Positions 38,101-47,457 of a stretch of 64,000 bases of DNA are shown in pieces. The translations under genes were made by a program, and so were the position numbers. The DNA comes from Ctena decussata (Eukaryota; Mollusca; Bivalvia; Lucinida; Lucinidae), in assembly GCA_963989385.1 (NCBI GenBank), contig OZ022511.1, positions 8,060,001 through 8,124,000 on the forward strand, read 5' to 3'. The notes under the pieces are model-generated. The model made no database searches, had not been told where the DNA came from, and saw nothing but the letters and a program-made list of their open reading frames with translations. Each line of letters starts with the position of its first letter. Within the stretch, counting starts at the first letter, position 1.

Positions 38101-41100
38101 AGAAGAGGTCTCAGCAGGTGGCTCTGACAGTCAGAGTGGAGACAGTAGACAGCAGTCTTCCAGTGCTGAGGAAGAAAAAAGTGACTATGACAGTAGCAGT
38201 TTCCCAAGGCCTAGCTCTCCCAATAATGCAGAACCAGATGATGCTGGACAGAATACATTGAAGCAGGGGGATAAAATGAGGTAAGGAGAGAGACATTTTG
38301 AAGACACTAACACACATTAAAGAGACCGGGAACAGTTGTGGGGGTGATATTTCTTTTCAGGAATTTGTCTTCCCTTTCAATTTGGGTATCTGATAAAGGA
38401 TTGAATTTGTGTTTTAGAGTTCTCCTTTTTTTTTCCCCTGCAGAGAAGCATACCAGAAGTCTACCTAAATTATTCAGATGTCTCTGCTGCTTTATTATTT
38501 TTGTGATAACTGCCATCTTTGAATTTGGAAAAGTCTAATTGTTGAAGTAAATGAGCCTGATAATCTTGATTCTGATATTTATTCCCTCAGCAGAGGAAAT
38601 ATATTGAGAGGTATAATAATTCTAGTTTCGTCTTTTTGTTGATAGTATGTCTATCTGTAGGCCAGTTAACATTTGTGTTAAAGTTTTGAGAATTCTAATG
38701 TCAGTGGCCCAGATTGAGGTGTACTTGAATCTTTGCTCTAGGTTTATCCTTTAATGTGTTGCTTTGAGAATGGTTGTATTTGTGTTTCAGTCCTCGTGCC
38801 AGTCCACCAATTCCAGTCAGTGGTGCCAGCAGTATTATGCCCGACTCAGAAAAGTTTGACGTTGGTTCACCCGAGGGCACTGAGCCACCTATTGAAGTTA
38901 TTCCCAACATCATGCCCGTTGAGGAAGCTGCAGAACATCTAGAACTACCAGCCCAGGCTGACGGAAAAGCAAGGAAGAAATCAGGAGATGAATGCTTTTA
39001 TTTCTATCAAGGTAAACGTCTAGTCATTCAAGAACTGTGCATGCCTGCGTCACCAGCTCTTGTACAGTGTAACCAGGCGAGTAAGAATCTAAAGATTGAG
39101 ACTCCTAAGTAAAATCCATAATTGTCTTAAAGTTGGAACATTTTGTTTCCAAAGGATACAGATAGAATAACATATACTTAAGTCCTTGATTAGGCCCTCC
39201 TTTAGGAGCCGGGCCGGGTAGCGCAATCGGTAGGGCACCGGACTCGTAAGTCAGAGGTCCTGGGTTCGAATCCCGGTCTGGCCACATACTTTCGTTTCTT
39301 CTTCCGCTGATTCAAGAAGGGCAGTTGTCAGTTACTGGCGAAAGTATGTGCACTTAGTACTGGTTAACCGCTTAGAAGGTCTTAGCCTGCCCAGGAATAG
39401 TGTGGTTAGGTTAACTGACCGTCCCGACATGACCTTAGTTGTTTACCGTGGACGTTAAGCATCAAATCAACCAACCAACCAACCCTCCTTTAGGAGCAGT
39501 AATCATACTGATCTGGGTCTGCACTGTTTGCTCAGACATAATGTCCCAGTGCATAGAATTTATATGGCATTATACTTAGCTCTTTAAAGAGCAAATTGGG
39601 CATGCCCTGAGCAGACAATACATAATATGAGCCGTGACACGAGAAAACCAACAAAGTGTTTGTACGCCAATCGCAGAACACAGATGAGCCTCCCCCAGTC
39701 TGTTCAGACTCTTCCCCAAGCTCTTAAAGGGTAGCTGAGGGTCTAAGCTACTTCCATGTGGACAGCGAAAACTCATAAATCTGAGTCTGTGATGGGGCAC
39801 AACCACTTCGTTGTTTTTTTCTTGTCACAGCTCATATGTTTTGGCAGTTGTGTGCATTTGCGATTAACATGTATGAGCAAAGCTTTTCTCAGTGTTCAGT
39901 TTCGCATCTTTTCAGACTTACTATTTTGTATGTCTGATCATATGGGGTGAGAGGCCTGTACTTAAATGCTTTCCTTGCCTTTAGATATTCAGATTTGGGT
40001 TTGAAATCACCACCCCAGTTATATTAGCATAAACTCATTCTCTGCTGTTAAAGGCAGGCGTTATATGGCTGATAGATGCTGGTCATTGGTTCTCTATCTG
40101 TGTGTCTAAAGTTAGAAGTTTGCATATATCTTAAGTACTGGGGCAGATAGGTCTGGGCAATCTGACAGTGTAAACCATGAACAGACTGCTTCAAGGAATA
40201 CTCTATTTGACAGCATTTTCAAAAAAACATTCTCATTCTTGTCCAAATTCAATTGGGTTCAAATTGCACCTATAGCTGAATAATGGGATTACATTGCACA
40301 TTGAAAGGGATGTAAATTCAATTTCATTCATCCATTCATCCAAATTCAAAGTTGGAAGAGTTCAAGGATTGATTTATATGGTCAAGCATTGAGTGTGACT
40401 AGTATTGAGTATGACTATGATTCTTATTATGCGCCATGACATGACTATGATTCTTATTATGAGCCGTGACATGACAAAACTAACAAAGTGGCATGTGCCC
40501 CCAGCGAAGACTCAGATCAGCCTTGGCATCTGCCCAGTCTAATCAGTCTGCACTGTGCACTTCAAGGATAGCTAAGGGTGTAAGCTATCTCCATATGGAC
40601 AGTGAAGACTCTGATCAGACTGGGCAGATTCCCAAGCAGATCTGAGTCTTTACTGGGTGCGTATGCCACTTTGATTGGTTTGTTGTGTTGCGGCTCAATT
40701 GTTTTTCTCATTGATCATGCTGAACTTTGTTTGCAGCTGCTGATGGACAGCACTTATACCTGCACTCCCTGAATGCCAGATGTTTGGTACAAGAGTACGG
40801 CAGCCTAGAAAACAGTCCCCAGCAGATAACAGCCACCATTGTGGAGAAAGAGAGTGTCTTTGTTACAGAGGTAGGATAAATTCATTTCTGTAGAATTTAC
40901 ATATCTTTGACTTAAATCAACAGACCAGAGACAATAACATAAATCATGGAATTTTTGCAATTGTTTATGCTTGTGAGGTAGTGTTAAAGGAAATATCCAC
41001 AGTTTTGAATTCGCAGTTCTCATAATGGCTCTTTGGACTGATAAGGTCCAAAATCATTTTGGGATAGTTTTGTTTTCAAAATCAAACCTTTGCACTCACA

Positions 41101-44100
41101 AAGTGCCACAATAATTAAACTGTCACTAATATTGCTCGATTTCTTGTAGTAAAGAACTTTTCAAATGACAGACAAATGGCTGTAAAAGTAAGAATCATGT
41201 CATAACTTTTAAATTATATTAACTGTCAGCGATTTATCTGAAGTTTTTATTTATCTGAAGTTTTTTTGTGAAATGTCTGTGCTCCTTTTAGTATTTTTAA
41301 AAGGCATTGTAGGAGAAATTTTTAAGAAAACTATTACAACAAAATTGGTGTCATCTACACATACACACACACCAGTCTAAAGATTGTTTAGTATTGGTGC
41401 ATGCTTGTAACCAGTTTCTGAACACTCAAAAGGCAAAATATAATTGAGCCGCGACGCGAGAAAACCAACAATGTGGTTGTGCACCCAGCGCAGACTCAGA
41501 TCAGCCTGGGCATCCGCCCAGTCTGATCAGAGTCTTCGCTGTCCGCATGGAGGTAGCTTAGGCCCTCAGCTACCCTTTAAGCGCTTAGCAAAAAGTCTGA
41601 TCACACTGGGCAGATGCCCAGGCTTATCTGAGTCTGCACTGGGCGCACAACCACATTGTTGGTTTTGTCGTGTCGCGGCTCAATTGGATTTGCAAGAAAT
41701 CTTGTTGGCAATCAAACCTGTCAGTTATAAGTCTTCTAATAAAACTATAGCCAAATGTTGAAAAAAAAAGAAAAACAGACCATGTTAGTTAACAAGACGT
41801 TCTGATATCAAGCACAAAAACACTTCCATTTTTTGCCCCCAAAATTTGAGGAGCTTTTAAATGACGGGGCCCTGGTAATTATTTTCAGGAGCTGAGAAAG
41901 CGACTTAGATACTTGAGCCACCTGCCATTAACCTGTGGTTTTGAAGTCTGTGAACTGGCTATCAAGCCACCAGTGATTGGGAAAGATACTCTGAAGTATT
42001 TCCATGGTGAGAAAACAAAATCATATTCAGTTGAAACAATGTAAAAAGCTACCTGCAGTCATTTAAAGACTTGCAGTATTTTTTTTCCAGAAGAATTTGA
42101 ACCCATCAGTCATCTTTGTTATGAATTTGAACCTTTGAATTGTTCAAATCTGTTTTAATATTATCAGAATGTTTTCTAACGCTTAAAGTGCAAAATAAAA
42201 GGCAGACAACAAAATTTTAGTCTGCAAAATTAACTAAAAGAAACATGTTCAATCCAAACTATATCATATTGAAAAGTTAATGACTAGAGGTCAATCAGAG
42301 TAGATCCAGATGAGGCAGCCCATTATTCACCTCCTGATCTACATCTATGCTGTTAGCAAATTCAACTATTTTCATTGTTGACGCTTTAAGTGTTAATCAG
42401 TCTTCAATGTTTGGTTATGCCATTAAACGTTCGTTCTCTTGGCATGACTGATATAGTACATGTAATTTTACTTTGTAGATGAAATTGAAAAGAGACGTAG
42501 ACAACGACATAGAAGGAATAGAGAGGATAAAAGACGTGCAAGACAAATCGAAGACGATGAAAGGAAAAGGCTTGGCATTTGTAAGTGTCATATATATGTG
42601 TACAATCTCTGATGGTAGAGCTACATATGTGTTGTGGCTTCTACGAATGCAGCCACTATCTTATCATTTTACCATCCAAAAACGTGTTTGAACACAAATT
42701 ACTGCATGTTTTCAGAACCCAAAATAAGGGAATAATTGGAGATCATTACTGCTATTGCTCAATAAAGCAAATATATTTTCATGGACAAGTAAGAAACTGG
42801 TTTAAACAATAAATTCAGCTTCTGAACAAAAAAAAATACAAAAACCAAAAATGAAAAGGGAAAACGTTGATACAGTGAACTCCACTTTAAAAATATAAAG
42901 TGTCTTGTCCCTTGCAATCAGATGTAATTGCAAAACTTAGAGCACTTAGTTACATGTTTTAGTTATATATTGTTGTATACAGATATACATATCTCAAGAA
43001 TACATGTGAACATTGATGTTGATAAAAAAAATAATTAACGAAAACAAACAAAAGCATGAATGTTAAAATACCTGTGAACTTATTAAGTAGATTGACCTGA
43101 CGCGAAATGGTCTATCGCTCCGCCCCTCATTAAAATCCAGGACAAACAAAGACTACTTTCTGTTCATTTCATATGGAAATAGAAAGCACCTGTATTTGTT
43201 TGCCCTAGGTTTATTTCACCATTATGTCTTTATGACTGGTCAGTCAAACCTGTCAATCAATTTTCGAGTAAAGGTAATTGTTGCATATTGAAATTTTATC
43301 CCTGCAAACGTAAATTTAGAGATTTATACTCTGCTTACAGCAAAAGAAACAACAATTATTCATAGCCAGTTTCATCAACCCCAGCTGTTAGAAACAACAA
43401 TTATTCATAGCCAGTTCCATCAACCCCAGCTGTCTCCACAATCCCATGTCTTCACCAGTCAGCCCAGCGAGTGTAATCGTAGTGATACTAGTTCTCCCTC
43501 ACTAGATACTCCTGTCGGTAGCCCCCTCGGACACAGCATCAGTGCCCCAGACTTCCATGCTATCAAGCCTAGCCCTACAGATGATGGACAGACTGCCGCA
43601 GTCTCCTTTGCTCAGGTGAGATTACAAGTATGAATAACTGAGACCTCCAGATAAGCCAAAATTTATAATACAGTATGTTTGATGGTCAAACAGACACACA
43701 ATTCAGTTATTTGTCTTTTAACTGAGTGGTCCAAAAGTGAGAAAATATATTTACCAAGAATAACTTCTTTTGGTATTGTACGAGCAGTGCTCCCAGAGAA
43801 GACTCAGACCAGTCTGGGCGTCTAATCATAGTCTTTGCTGTTCGTATGGAGCTAGCTTAGACTCTTAGCTACCCTTTAAGTGCATAGTGAAGACTGATCA
43901 GATTGGGTGGATGCCAATGCTGATTTGAGTCTTTGCTCGTCGCACATGCCACTTTGTTGGTTTTGTCATATCGTGGCTCATATGTGAATGGTTTGGCTAG
44001 AAAAATAAACAAATAAATGGCTTGAAAGTCTAAAGTGTGTAAGATTAAAGAATAACATTCATCCACTTCTTTTTCTGTGTTAGTTAGCAAAGATCAGCTA

Positions 44101-45396
44101 AAGGTAAATACACCCAATCCATTGGTTGAACTTTATCTTAAACTCATTGAGACCTATTTATAAACTGTCATATTTCTTTAGATGTTAAAGGCTGGTGCAC
44201 AGTCTACAAAATGGCCAGTGGCAAAAACAGAACAGCCAAATCCCCCTGTCCGAGCTGGTGCTGGTCGTCATGGTAGCGATGATAGTGATAATGAAGACAG
44301 GGTACCAGTCCCCGAGTATCACAGTTCCTTTGGTAGTGCAATTGAAGCTGCATTAGAAAATATGGGATCTAAAAGTGGTAAGTATTTCAAATACCTTAAT
44401 GATCCTAAATATTCAGACAGACAGGTCTGAGCAAACATTGTAGACCCTGATCAAACTGCTCCTGAAGACCCTGCTAGTCATTATAAGCATCATTTGGATG
44501 CATTGTGTAAAATCCACTTTCTAAGAATTTTCCAACTATAGTTGTCAGACTTTCGGAGGTTTGAAATTTTAGGGTCATTATGGTAGTATAATTCTGAGTT
44601 TTATTGCACCCGTCTGAGAAGAATTTTTGAGTGAAAAATGTTGACAGTGTTGTTTCTTCACAGAAAAATAATGGGTACATCATGTGAAACAGTACTGTAA
44701 GGCATGTGTGAACAGAGAACACTTAGATTAGCCTGCATATCTGTCAAGTCTGATCAGTCTCTGTTGTTGTTATAAACAATTTTAAGATAAATTATGTACA
44801 CAGCTCCAGATAAATTTTTTAGATGAAAATTATTTTCTCTGCAAAACCCGATGGGAGTTCAGCATACTGTAAATTGCGAAATATTCACAGTATTTTTTTT
44901 TTGTGTGAAACTAAACTTTGGATTAGCAAAGTATTGAGAAAATAAAACTGATGTGAAAGAGTTATCATTTTGATCACTCCAACAAATTATGAGCACAGCA
45001 AAAATGTCCCATAAATTTTCAAGTTAGGATATTCAGATTAAGTTATTTCTTGCAGAAGAAAATAAAACTGATGTGAAAGAGTTATCATTTTGATCACTCC
45101 AACAAATTATGAGCACAGCAAAAATGTCCCATAAATTTTCAAGTTAGGATATTCAGATCAAGTTATTTCTTGCAGAAGAAAATAAAACTGATGTGAAAGA
45201 GTTATCATTTTGATCACTCCAACAAATTATGAGCACAGCAAAAATGTCCCATAAATTTTCAAGTTAGGATATTCAGATTAAGTTATTTCTTGCAGAAGGA
45301 GAAGCACAGAAATCAACTCCAGGTACAGGAGGCAAGAAGAAAAAGAAACAGTTGGTTCTGTTCTCAACTTCCATGGCACGTGGTGGGGGAAAATAG
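14354..45396 (+). CDS. RNF10: RING finger protein 10 (E3 ubiquitin ligase)
   Basis: Coding exons: 14354-14447, 27599-27774, 30485-30714, 31658-31748, 32354-32538, 33732-33871, 35271-35428, 36573-36698, 38039-38280, 38791-39011, 40737-40870, 41889-42006, 42479-42580, 43341-43615, 44182-44377, 45296-45396. All borders are GT/AG, all phases join, and the product is 862 residues, close to the ~811 of vertebrate RNF10. Family landmarks in order: [10 protein letters not shown] (exon 3); NCQFVV and [14 protein letters not shown] (exon 4); a C3HC4 RING at residues 207-248 ([17 protein letters not shown], exon 5); a coiled-coil-like region (exons 7-8); acidic linker (exon 9); [25 protein letters not shown] block (exons 10-11); YLSHLPLTC (exon 12); Arg-rich helix (exon 13); [19 protein letters not shown] (exon 15); [14 protein letters not shown]-terminus. 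RNF10 proteins are cytoplasmic/nuclear E3 ligases; mammalian RNF10 acts on stalled 40S ribosomes. The start ATG is the only one in exon 1 preserving this frame upstream of Met9. Exon 14 has a tandem 15-residue duplication and the last acceptor is triplicated. Confidence 0.93.
15372..15979. mobile_element. Tc1/mariner-like MITE with TA target site
   Basis: Left end GACAGGCCCGACCAGTACGC and right end its near-perfect reverse complement (GCGTACTGGTCGGGTCTGTC). TA flanks both sides (15370-15371, 15980-15981). A third ACCAGTACGCGGACAC copy lies inside near 15583. It contains no transposase frame. Confidence 0.75.
15985..18325. mobile_element. G/C-biased foldback element, interrupted
   Basis: The left end (GGGTCGTTTCGGCCCAATTC near 16000) is matched in inverted orientation near 18295-18320 (GGGCCGAAGCGACCC). 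Many variants of CGGCC/GGTCGTTTTGGCCC occur inside both arms. The left arm holds two copies of a ~260-bp unit beginning GGTCTCAAAATGCATT (16199 and 16459). A separate element occupies 16619-17670. Confidence 0.6.
16619..17670. mobile_element. CAGGG-ended DNA transposon A, 6-bp TSD
   Basis: Ends CAGGGCTCTC and GAGAGCCCTG are perfect 10-bp inverted repeats. TTTCGC is present immediately outside both ends (16613-16618, 17671-17676). Inner sequence next to each end is related (CCCATTCCCAA). No transposase was found, so it is non-autonomous. It is inserted into the foldback element at 15985-18325. Confidence 0.85.
18356..18687. mobile_element. CAGGG-ended MITE B, 6-bp TSD
   Basis: Ends CAGGGTTTTCCCGG and CCGAGGGAAAACCTTG form imperfect inverted repeats. 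TATTAG flanks both sides (18350-18355, 18688-18693). The interior is rich in GGGACTC/GAGTCCC words and has no ORF of note. Confidence 0.8.
18865..19227. mobile_element. MITE with ~27-bp terminal inverted repeats
   Basis: Left end CAGTCATTTGCAACCACGGC and right end GCCGTAGTTGCAAATGACTG are inverted repeats differing at one position. The interior is non-coding. I could not identify an unambiguous target duplication. Confidence 0.75.
19572..21388. mobile_element. CAGGG-ended DNA transposon C, 6-bp TSD
   Basis: Ends CAGGGTTCTC and GAGATCCCTG, with GCACTA directly outside both (19566-19571, 21389-21394). It lies inside the left terminal repeat of the 19507-22787 element. Near the left end it has repeated AATAGGAGTCCCAT words; near the right end, repeated GCGTCC words. 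It contains a 48-base C run. Confidence 0.85.
20060..20107 (+). repeat. Poly(C) tract, 48 bases
   Basis: An uninterrupted run of C, preceded by C-rich imperfect sequence from about 20008. The length is likely unstable and may be inexact in the assembly. The proline- and glycine-rich frames through it are artefacts. Confidence 0.95.
22047..22584. mobile_element. MITE with TTAA target site
   Basis: Ends AGGTAGGTTCCTGTAC and GTACAGGAACCTACCT are perfect inverted repeats, flanked by TTAA on both sides (22043-22046, 22585-22588). The TTAA duplication fits piggyBac- or Kolobok-type mobilisation. It lies inside the 19507-22787 element. The reverse frame at 22166-22468 is not convincing as a gene. 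Confidence 0.8.
23168..23250 (-). mobile_element. tRNA-derived SINE head, fragment
   Basis: On the reverse strand a box-A-like TAGCCTAGTGGTT is followed at the usual distance by a box-B-like GGTTTGTGAATTTGATCC. No complete tail or target duplication was found. Confidence 0.5.
23884..25839 (+). mobile_element. Terminal-hairpin element with ~450-bp internal repeats
   Basis: Left end AGCTCACCTGAGCC. Right end CAGGTGAGCGATTCAGG, then the hairpin GGGCC-TCAT-GGCCC, then TCTTGTTA. Four tandem units are marked by ATGACCAACATGGCC or its relatives near 24073, 24537, 24989 and 25430. Its termini match those of 8171-9309, 58474-59707 and 63216-64000 although the cores differ. Confidence 0.8.
25840..27598. 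other. RNF10 intron 1 distal part, nothing recognised
   Basis: No exon, domain-bearing ORF or clean transposon ends were found. A short CAGTAACGGGGCGCC segment near 27248 also occurs near 20795 inside element C. Confidence 0.5.
27824..28020. mobile_element. Foldback MITE (CAGAGCTCTAG type), copy 1
   Basis: Arms begin CAGAGCTCTAGATAAGAGGG and end CCCTCTTATCTAGATCTCTG, with a CCCCTCATCTGAA..TTCAGATGAGGGG centre. It lies 50 bp downstream of RNF10 exon 2. Related to 51780-51961. Confidence 0.75.
28021..28225. mobile_element. Palindrome-centred MITE, copy 1 of 5
   Basis: The centre is a strong palindrome (AGATGAGGCGGCTC..GAGCCGCCTCATCT near 28074-28103). The outer parts are shared with diverged copies near 42180-42410, 46620-46815, 51591-51765 and 52840-53010, which keep the TAGATCCAGATGAGGC-like core in variable form. 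Confidence 0.6.
28574..29127. mobile_element. CAGGG-ended DNA transposon D, 6-bp TSD
   Basis: Ends CAGGGATACA and TGTATCCCTG are perfect inverted repeats, with GGTGTA directly outside both (28568-28573, 29128-29133). Interior frames (for example 28877-29110) show no known domain. It is in RNF10 intron 2. Confidence 0.85.
29284..29354. repeat. ~70-bp hairpin micro-MITE, copy 1
   Basis: TTGGGGCATCTGAAAAC..GGTTTTAGGTGTCCCAA with arms meeting at AATTTTCCATTTG/CAAATGGAAAATT. The same hairpin recurs at 46507-46577 and, more diverged, at 49102-49170. Confidence 0.75.
30811..31042. mobile_element. ~235-bp foldback MITE, copy 1 of 11
   Basis: The family is defined by arms GAGCCGCGACACGACAAAAC and GTTTTGTCGTGTCGCGGCTC, with inner CAGATCAGCCTGGGCATCC and its inverted partner. 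This copy is full length, in RNF10 intron 3. Confidence 0.85.
31785..32018. mobile_element. Foldback MITE, copy 2 of 11
   Basis: Full length but diverged at the left tip (GGCTTCGACATG); in RNF10 intron 4, about 40 bp after exon 4. Confidence 0.8.
32755..32963 (-). mobile_element. tRNA-derived SINE, partial
   Basis: The reverse strand starts GCGCCCCGATAGCTCTGTCGG (first 20 bases fit a tRNA acceptor and box A) and has a box-B-like GTAGGTTCAAACCC near 32880. The body continues leftward to about 32755. No clean duplication was found. RNF10 intron 5. Confidence 0.6.
33169..33405. mobile_element. Foldback MITE, copy 3 of 11
   Basis: Full length, with well-conserved arms. The inner part has AAGTTTGATCAGACTTTTCG on the left arm. 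RNF10 intron 5. Confidence 0.85.
34352..34548. mobile_element. Foldback MITE, copy 4 of 11
   Basis: Shortened copy (about 197 bp) with internal deletions in the right arm and a degraded right tip (GTAGCGTCTC). RNF10 intron 6. Confidence 0.75.
35071..35229. mobile_element. Foldback MITE around 35.15 kb
   Basis: Arms TAAACTACATCGGGTCAC and GTGACCCGATGTAGTTTA are perfect. Outer parts TAAGGAATAAACATT and AATAACATTCATTCCTTA are near perfect. It ends ~40 bp upstream of RNF10 exon 7. Confidence 0.8.
35441..35497. repeat. Perfect 26-bp hairpin next to exon 7 donor
   Basis: Arms 35441-35466 (AAGGACAAAAGTTCTGCACG onward) and 35472-35497 are perfectly complementary around a 5-nt loop. The hairpin starts 12 bp after the exon 7/intron border. 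A diverged relative is near 48889-48937. Confidence 0.9.
36190..36558. mobile_element. Foldback element with ACGCG ends and NotI-site centre
   Basis: Outer ends TACCATATACGCG and CGCGTATACGGTA are inverted repeats. The centre near 36392 is CATTAACCTGCGGCCGCAGG with flanking complementary arms (CATTTGAG..CTCAAATG). It ends ~15 bp before RNF10 exon 8, so it abuts the acceptor's polypyrimidine region. Confidence 0.7.
36831..36900 (+). repeat. Short tandem repeat (~24-27 bp, 3 copies)
   Basis: Three copies of TTCAAAGGAAGAGAAGCTGT with small changes; intronic, in RNF10 intron 8. Confidence 0.8.
37146..37620. mobile_element. hAT-type MITE with 8-bp TSD
   Basis: Ends TAGGGATGTAACGATA and TATTGTTACACCCCTA are inverted repeats. 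GAAAAGAG is present directly outside both (37138-37145, 37621-37628). An 8-bp duplication and TAGGG/CCCTA ends fit hAT elements. The interior is built from ACTATTGCGATAGT-like words. The 123-residue frame inside is not gene-like. Confidence 0.85.
37879..37900 (+). repeat. (CA)n microsatellite
   Basis: About ten CA dinucleotides; RNF10 intron 8. Confidence 0.9.
39210..39482 (+). mobile_element. tRNA-derived SINE, full length, 15-bp TSD
   Basis: The head (39213-39285) folds as a tRNA with anticodon loop CTCGTAA (CGT, threonine-like), box A TAGCGCAATCGG and box B GGTTCGAATCC. The body contains GGTTAACTGACCGTCCCGAC, and the tail is CAACC repeats. CCCTCCTTTAGGAGC flanks both sides (39195-39209, 39483-39497). 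RNF10 intron 10. Confidence 0.92.
39629..39834. mobile_element. Foldback MITE, copy 5 of 11
   Basis: About 206 bp with internal deletions in both arms (CCTCCCCCAGTCTGTTCAGA on the left). RNF10 intron 10. Confidence 0.8.
40461..40697. mobile_element. Foldback MITE, copy 6 of 11
   Basis: Full length. A 30-bp direct duplication (40411-40440, 40441-40470) has doubled its left tip together with the flanking TGACTATGATTCTTATTATG. It ends ~40 bp before RNF10 exon 11. Confidence 0.85.
41446..41682. mobile_element. Foldback MITE, copy 7 of 11
   Basis: Among the best-preserved copies, with near-perfect arms; flanked by AATT on each side. RNF10 intron 11. Confidence 0.88.
42180..42410. mobile_element. 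Palindrome-centred MITE, copy 2 of 5
   Basis: Shares GTAGATCCAGATGAGGCAGC and flanking words with 51591-51765; RNF10 intron 12. Confidence 0.5.
43346..43435 (+). repeat. In-frame 45-bp tandem duplication in RNF10 exon 14
   Basis: Two adjacent 45-bp units encode [15 protein letters not shown] and [15 protein letters not shown]. They differ by one silent T/C and by the final codon, so the duplication is recent. Confidence 0.92.
43780..43981. mobile_element. Foldback MITE, copy 8 of 11
   Basis: The left tip is lost (begins around GCAGTGCTCCCAGAGAAGAC); the right arm is intact to GTGGCTCA. RNF10 intron 14. Confidence 0.75.
44941..45300 (+). repeat. 120-bp tandem triplication including a splice acceptor
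   Basis: Three units (44941-45060, 45061-45180, 45181-45300) are identical except for one base in unit 2 (GATCAAG for GATTAAG) and the last few bases of unit 3. Each ends with AAGTTATTTCTTGCAG, which is the acceptor of RNF10's last exon in unit 3. The upstream two acceptors are at 45054-45055 and 45174-45175. Confidence 0.95.
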
Positions 45397-45402
45397 AATA
45401 AA
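45397..45402 (+). terminator. Possible RNF10 poly(A) signal
   Basis: AATAAA begins one base after the stop codon. This is unusually close; a more distal signal may be used. Confidence 0.3.
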
Positions 45403-46500
45403 TGTACTTGAAACAATGAGACAACAATATATAAACTTTACTTCCATCTTGTGAGATAGCCACTATGTCTGGCCATGACAAGCAACAATAATGTAAAATC
45501 TCTACATATTTTTTTTGTAACAATGTGATAAAACAGTGTGATTTACCATAAAAATTCTGAAAATTGGGACACATATAATTCCACTAACTGTCCTTAAATT
45601 GGAATAGTTTGTTCTTTCTGTACCTCAATGCATCTAAAAGATACAGATGGAATGGCAATCAGAGTGGACTCTAATCAAACTCGGGAGCAGTCTGATCTGC
45701 GTCTTCAGTGTTTGCTCAGATGTGTCTGTCCCAATATTCAGAATTTTTACTGTATGTAATATTGGTACTAGGAAGAATGTTAGGTAATCTGCGCAAGTTT
45801 CATGGCAAGCTCCTTGTTTTGAGCGGCATCACCAGAAAACTTGTCTCAGGGCCAGATCAGCCTGTACTTGTGAGCAGACCAGTCCATCTCACATCAAGTC
45901 TATGGCTCATATGAAATTTGGCTTGACCATGCTGATCAGGCAGCACAGGTCAGGAGGTCAGGTTGCTTATTTACTTCAACAGGCCGTAGACCCTGAGCAA
46001 TCTATAGCATAAACAAAGACTCCTTGTTTATTTGGCTGTAAGATGGGGTTTATCCCCCCCCCCCCCCCCCCCTCTCCCCCAAACAAGCAACTAAAAAGTC
46101 TAGATCGGATTTGTGTTTTAAGATGGATACAAATTTCTGGGATTGTTTTGGATAGGAAAAAAGATATCCTATAGCAGAATTCATGGACTGATTTACGCAT
46201 TCGGGGCCATTTTTAAAGGGGGAGGGGATTGGGACTGTGTGTCACCTATTCAAATTAAGAGGATATCAGGCTGCAAAAGTGTGCATACATACTATCAGGT
46301 AATTTTTCTGGTGATGCAGCTCATTTTAAATGTGTCAGTTTTGTGCAATATATGGATTCATGTTCAGTTCACCACTATTTATGTTGAGGAAGTGCTATTG
46401 TCGCCCAAGCTGTGCCTGCTTTTAGATATTATGGTTAAAGCACTTCAAGAAGGTGCTGAGGAAGCTATGTTGTCCTGGTAGCACTTGTACCCTAGCGTAT
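45403..46500. other. Intergenic, repeat-like, no gene
   Basis: Likely RNF10 3' UTR followed by repeat fragments. Words such as CAGTCTGATCTGCGTCTTCA suggest relatives of the foldback families. A C run lies at about 46046-46063. The open frame at 46143-46481 has no recognisable domain. Confidence 0.5.
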
Positions 46501-46506
46501 ATAAGT

Positions 46507-46577
46507 ATTGGGATACCTAAAACTATTAATTTTCCATTTGTCCCAAATGGAAAATTAATGGTTTTAGGGGTCGCAAT
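46507..46577. repeat. ~70-bp hairpin micro-MITE, copy 2
   Basis: ATTGGGATACCTAAAAC..GGTTTTAGGGGTCGCAAT with a tight AATTTTCCATTTG/CAAATGGAAAATT centre. Confidence 0.75.
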
Positions 46578-46619
46578 ATTTAGGCACATTAGGATATTTG
46601 AAATTAAGTGTGTTAACAT

Positions 46620-46815
46620 TTAGAGCAAAAAAAAAATGAAAATAATGAAATTTGCAAGCAGTGTAGATCAGATGAGACAGCTTATGATCAGCTTAAGAGC
46701 TACCCTGTTTGCCCTCTTACCATCTTTGAATTCTCAATGTGAGATAACTTGGACTAAACATTCTTGAAATTGTGCAAAGGTAAATGGTATCAGGCTCATT
46801 TTGGTGCTTTAAGAT
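46620..46815. mobile_element. Palindrome-centred MITE, copy 3 of 5
   Basis: Degraded copy; core GTAGATCAGATGAGACAGCT and the CTCTTACCATC..AATTCTCAATGTGA flank are recognisable. Confidence 0.45.
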
Positions 46816-47457
46816 AGGTGAATATTTAAGATAGGTCTTAAACTTGGAAAACAATGTCAATCTGTCTTCTTATAATGATGTCAAGTCATCAACAATATGC
46901 TTACATTTAACAAATTAACAGTTATTTTGTGTCCATTTCGCAGATTTACTGATTAAAATGTGATACAAATCTCTGAAAACTTTGACTTACATAATGCTAT
47001 CATAAAGTATGCAGAAATTCTGTAACAGAGAAAGGACTTCTTCGATTAAGGCGAGGATTTTCCCCATTAGACCGGCGCGACAGGTCCGAATTTTCAAAAG
47101 TATAAAGTGTGCAAATTTTTCTTAGCGGAGCTTCCACAAATATGTAAGCCGTATGAAATCAGATCATTTGTGATTCAGACCCAAAGACATGGGGAGATAA
47201 TCCAGTCTGACCCTACCTACCCTTAATTCAAGGTTTTCGCATACCTCAATTTTTGAGGTAATAAAAATATTGAAATCAGTCATTCATTTCATACATTTTT
47301 GTCATAAATGCATGCTAAATACATGCATATCACAATACAAAGCAATGATTTTCTTCTTGTTACGCCTGACTGGCATTTAAACATGCAAAACCACAGTTAT
47401 ACTTCCGGTCAAAGCGGCCACAAGAGAACGCTTCACTATAACTAAAATACAAGTACT

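Noticed and set aside
39213..39285. Apparent tRNA-Thr(CGT) gene
   Set aside because: It is the head of a SINE: it is followed by a SINE body and tail, bracketed by a 15-bp duplication, and present in a second copy at 56449-56720.
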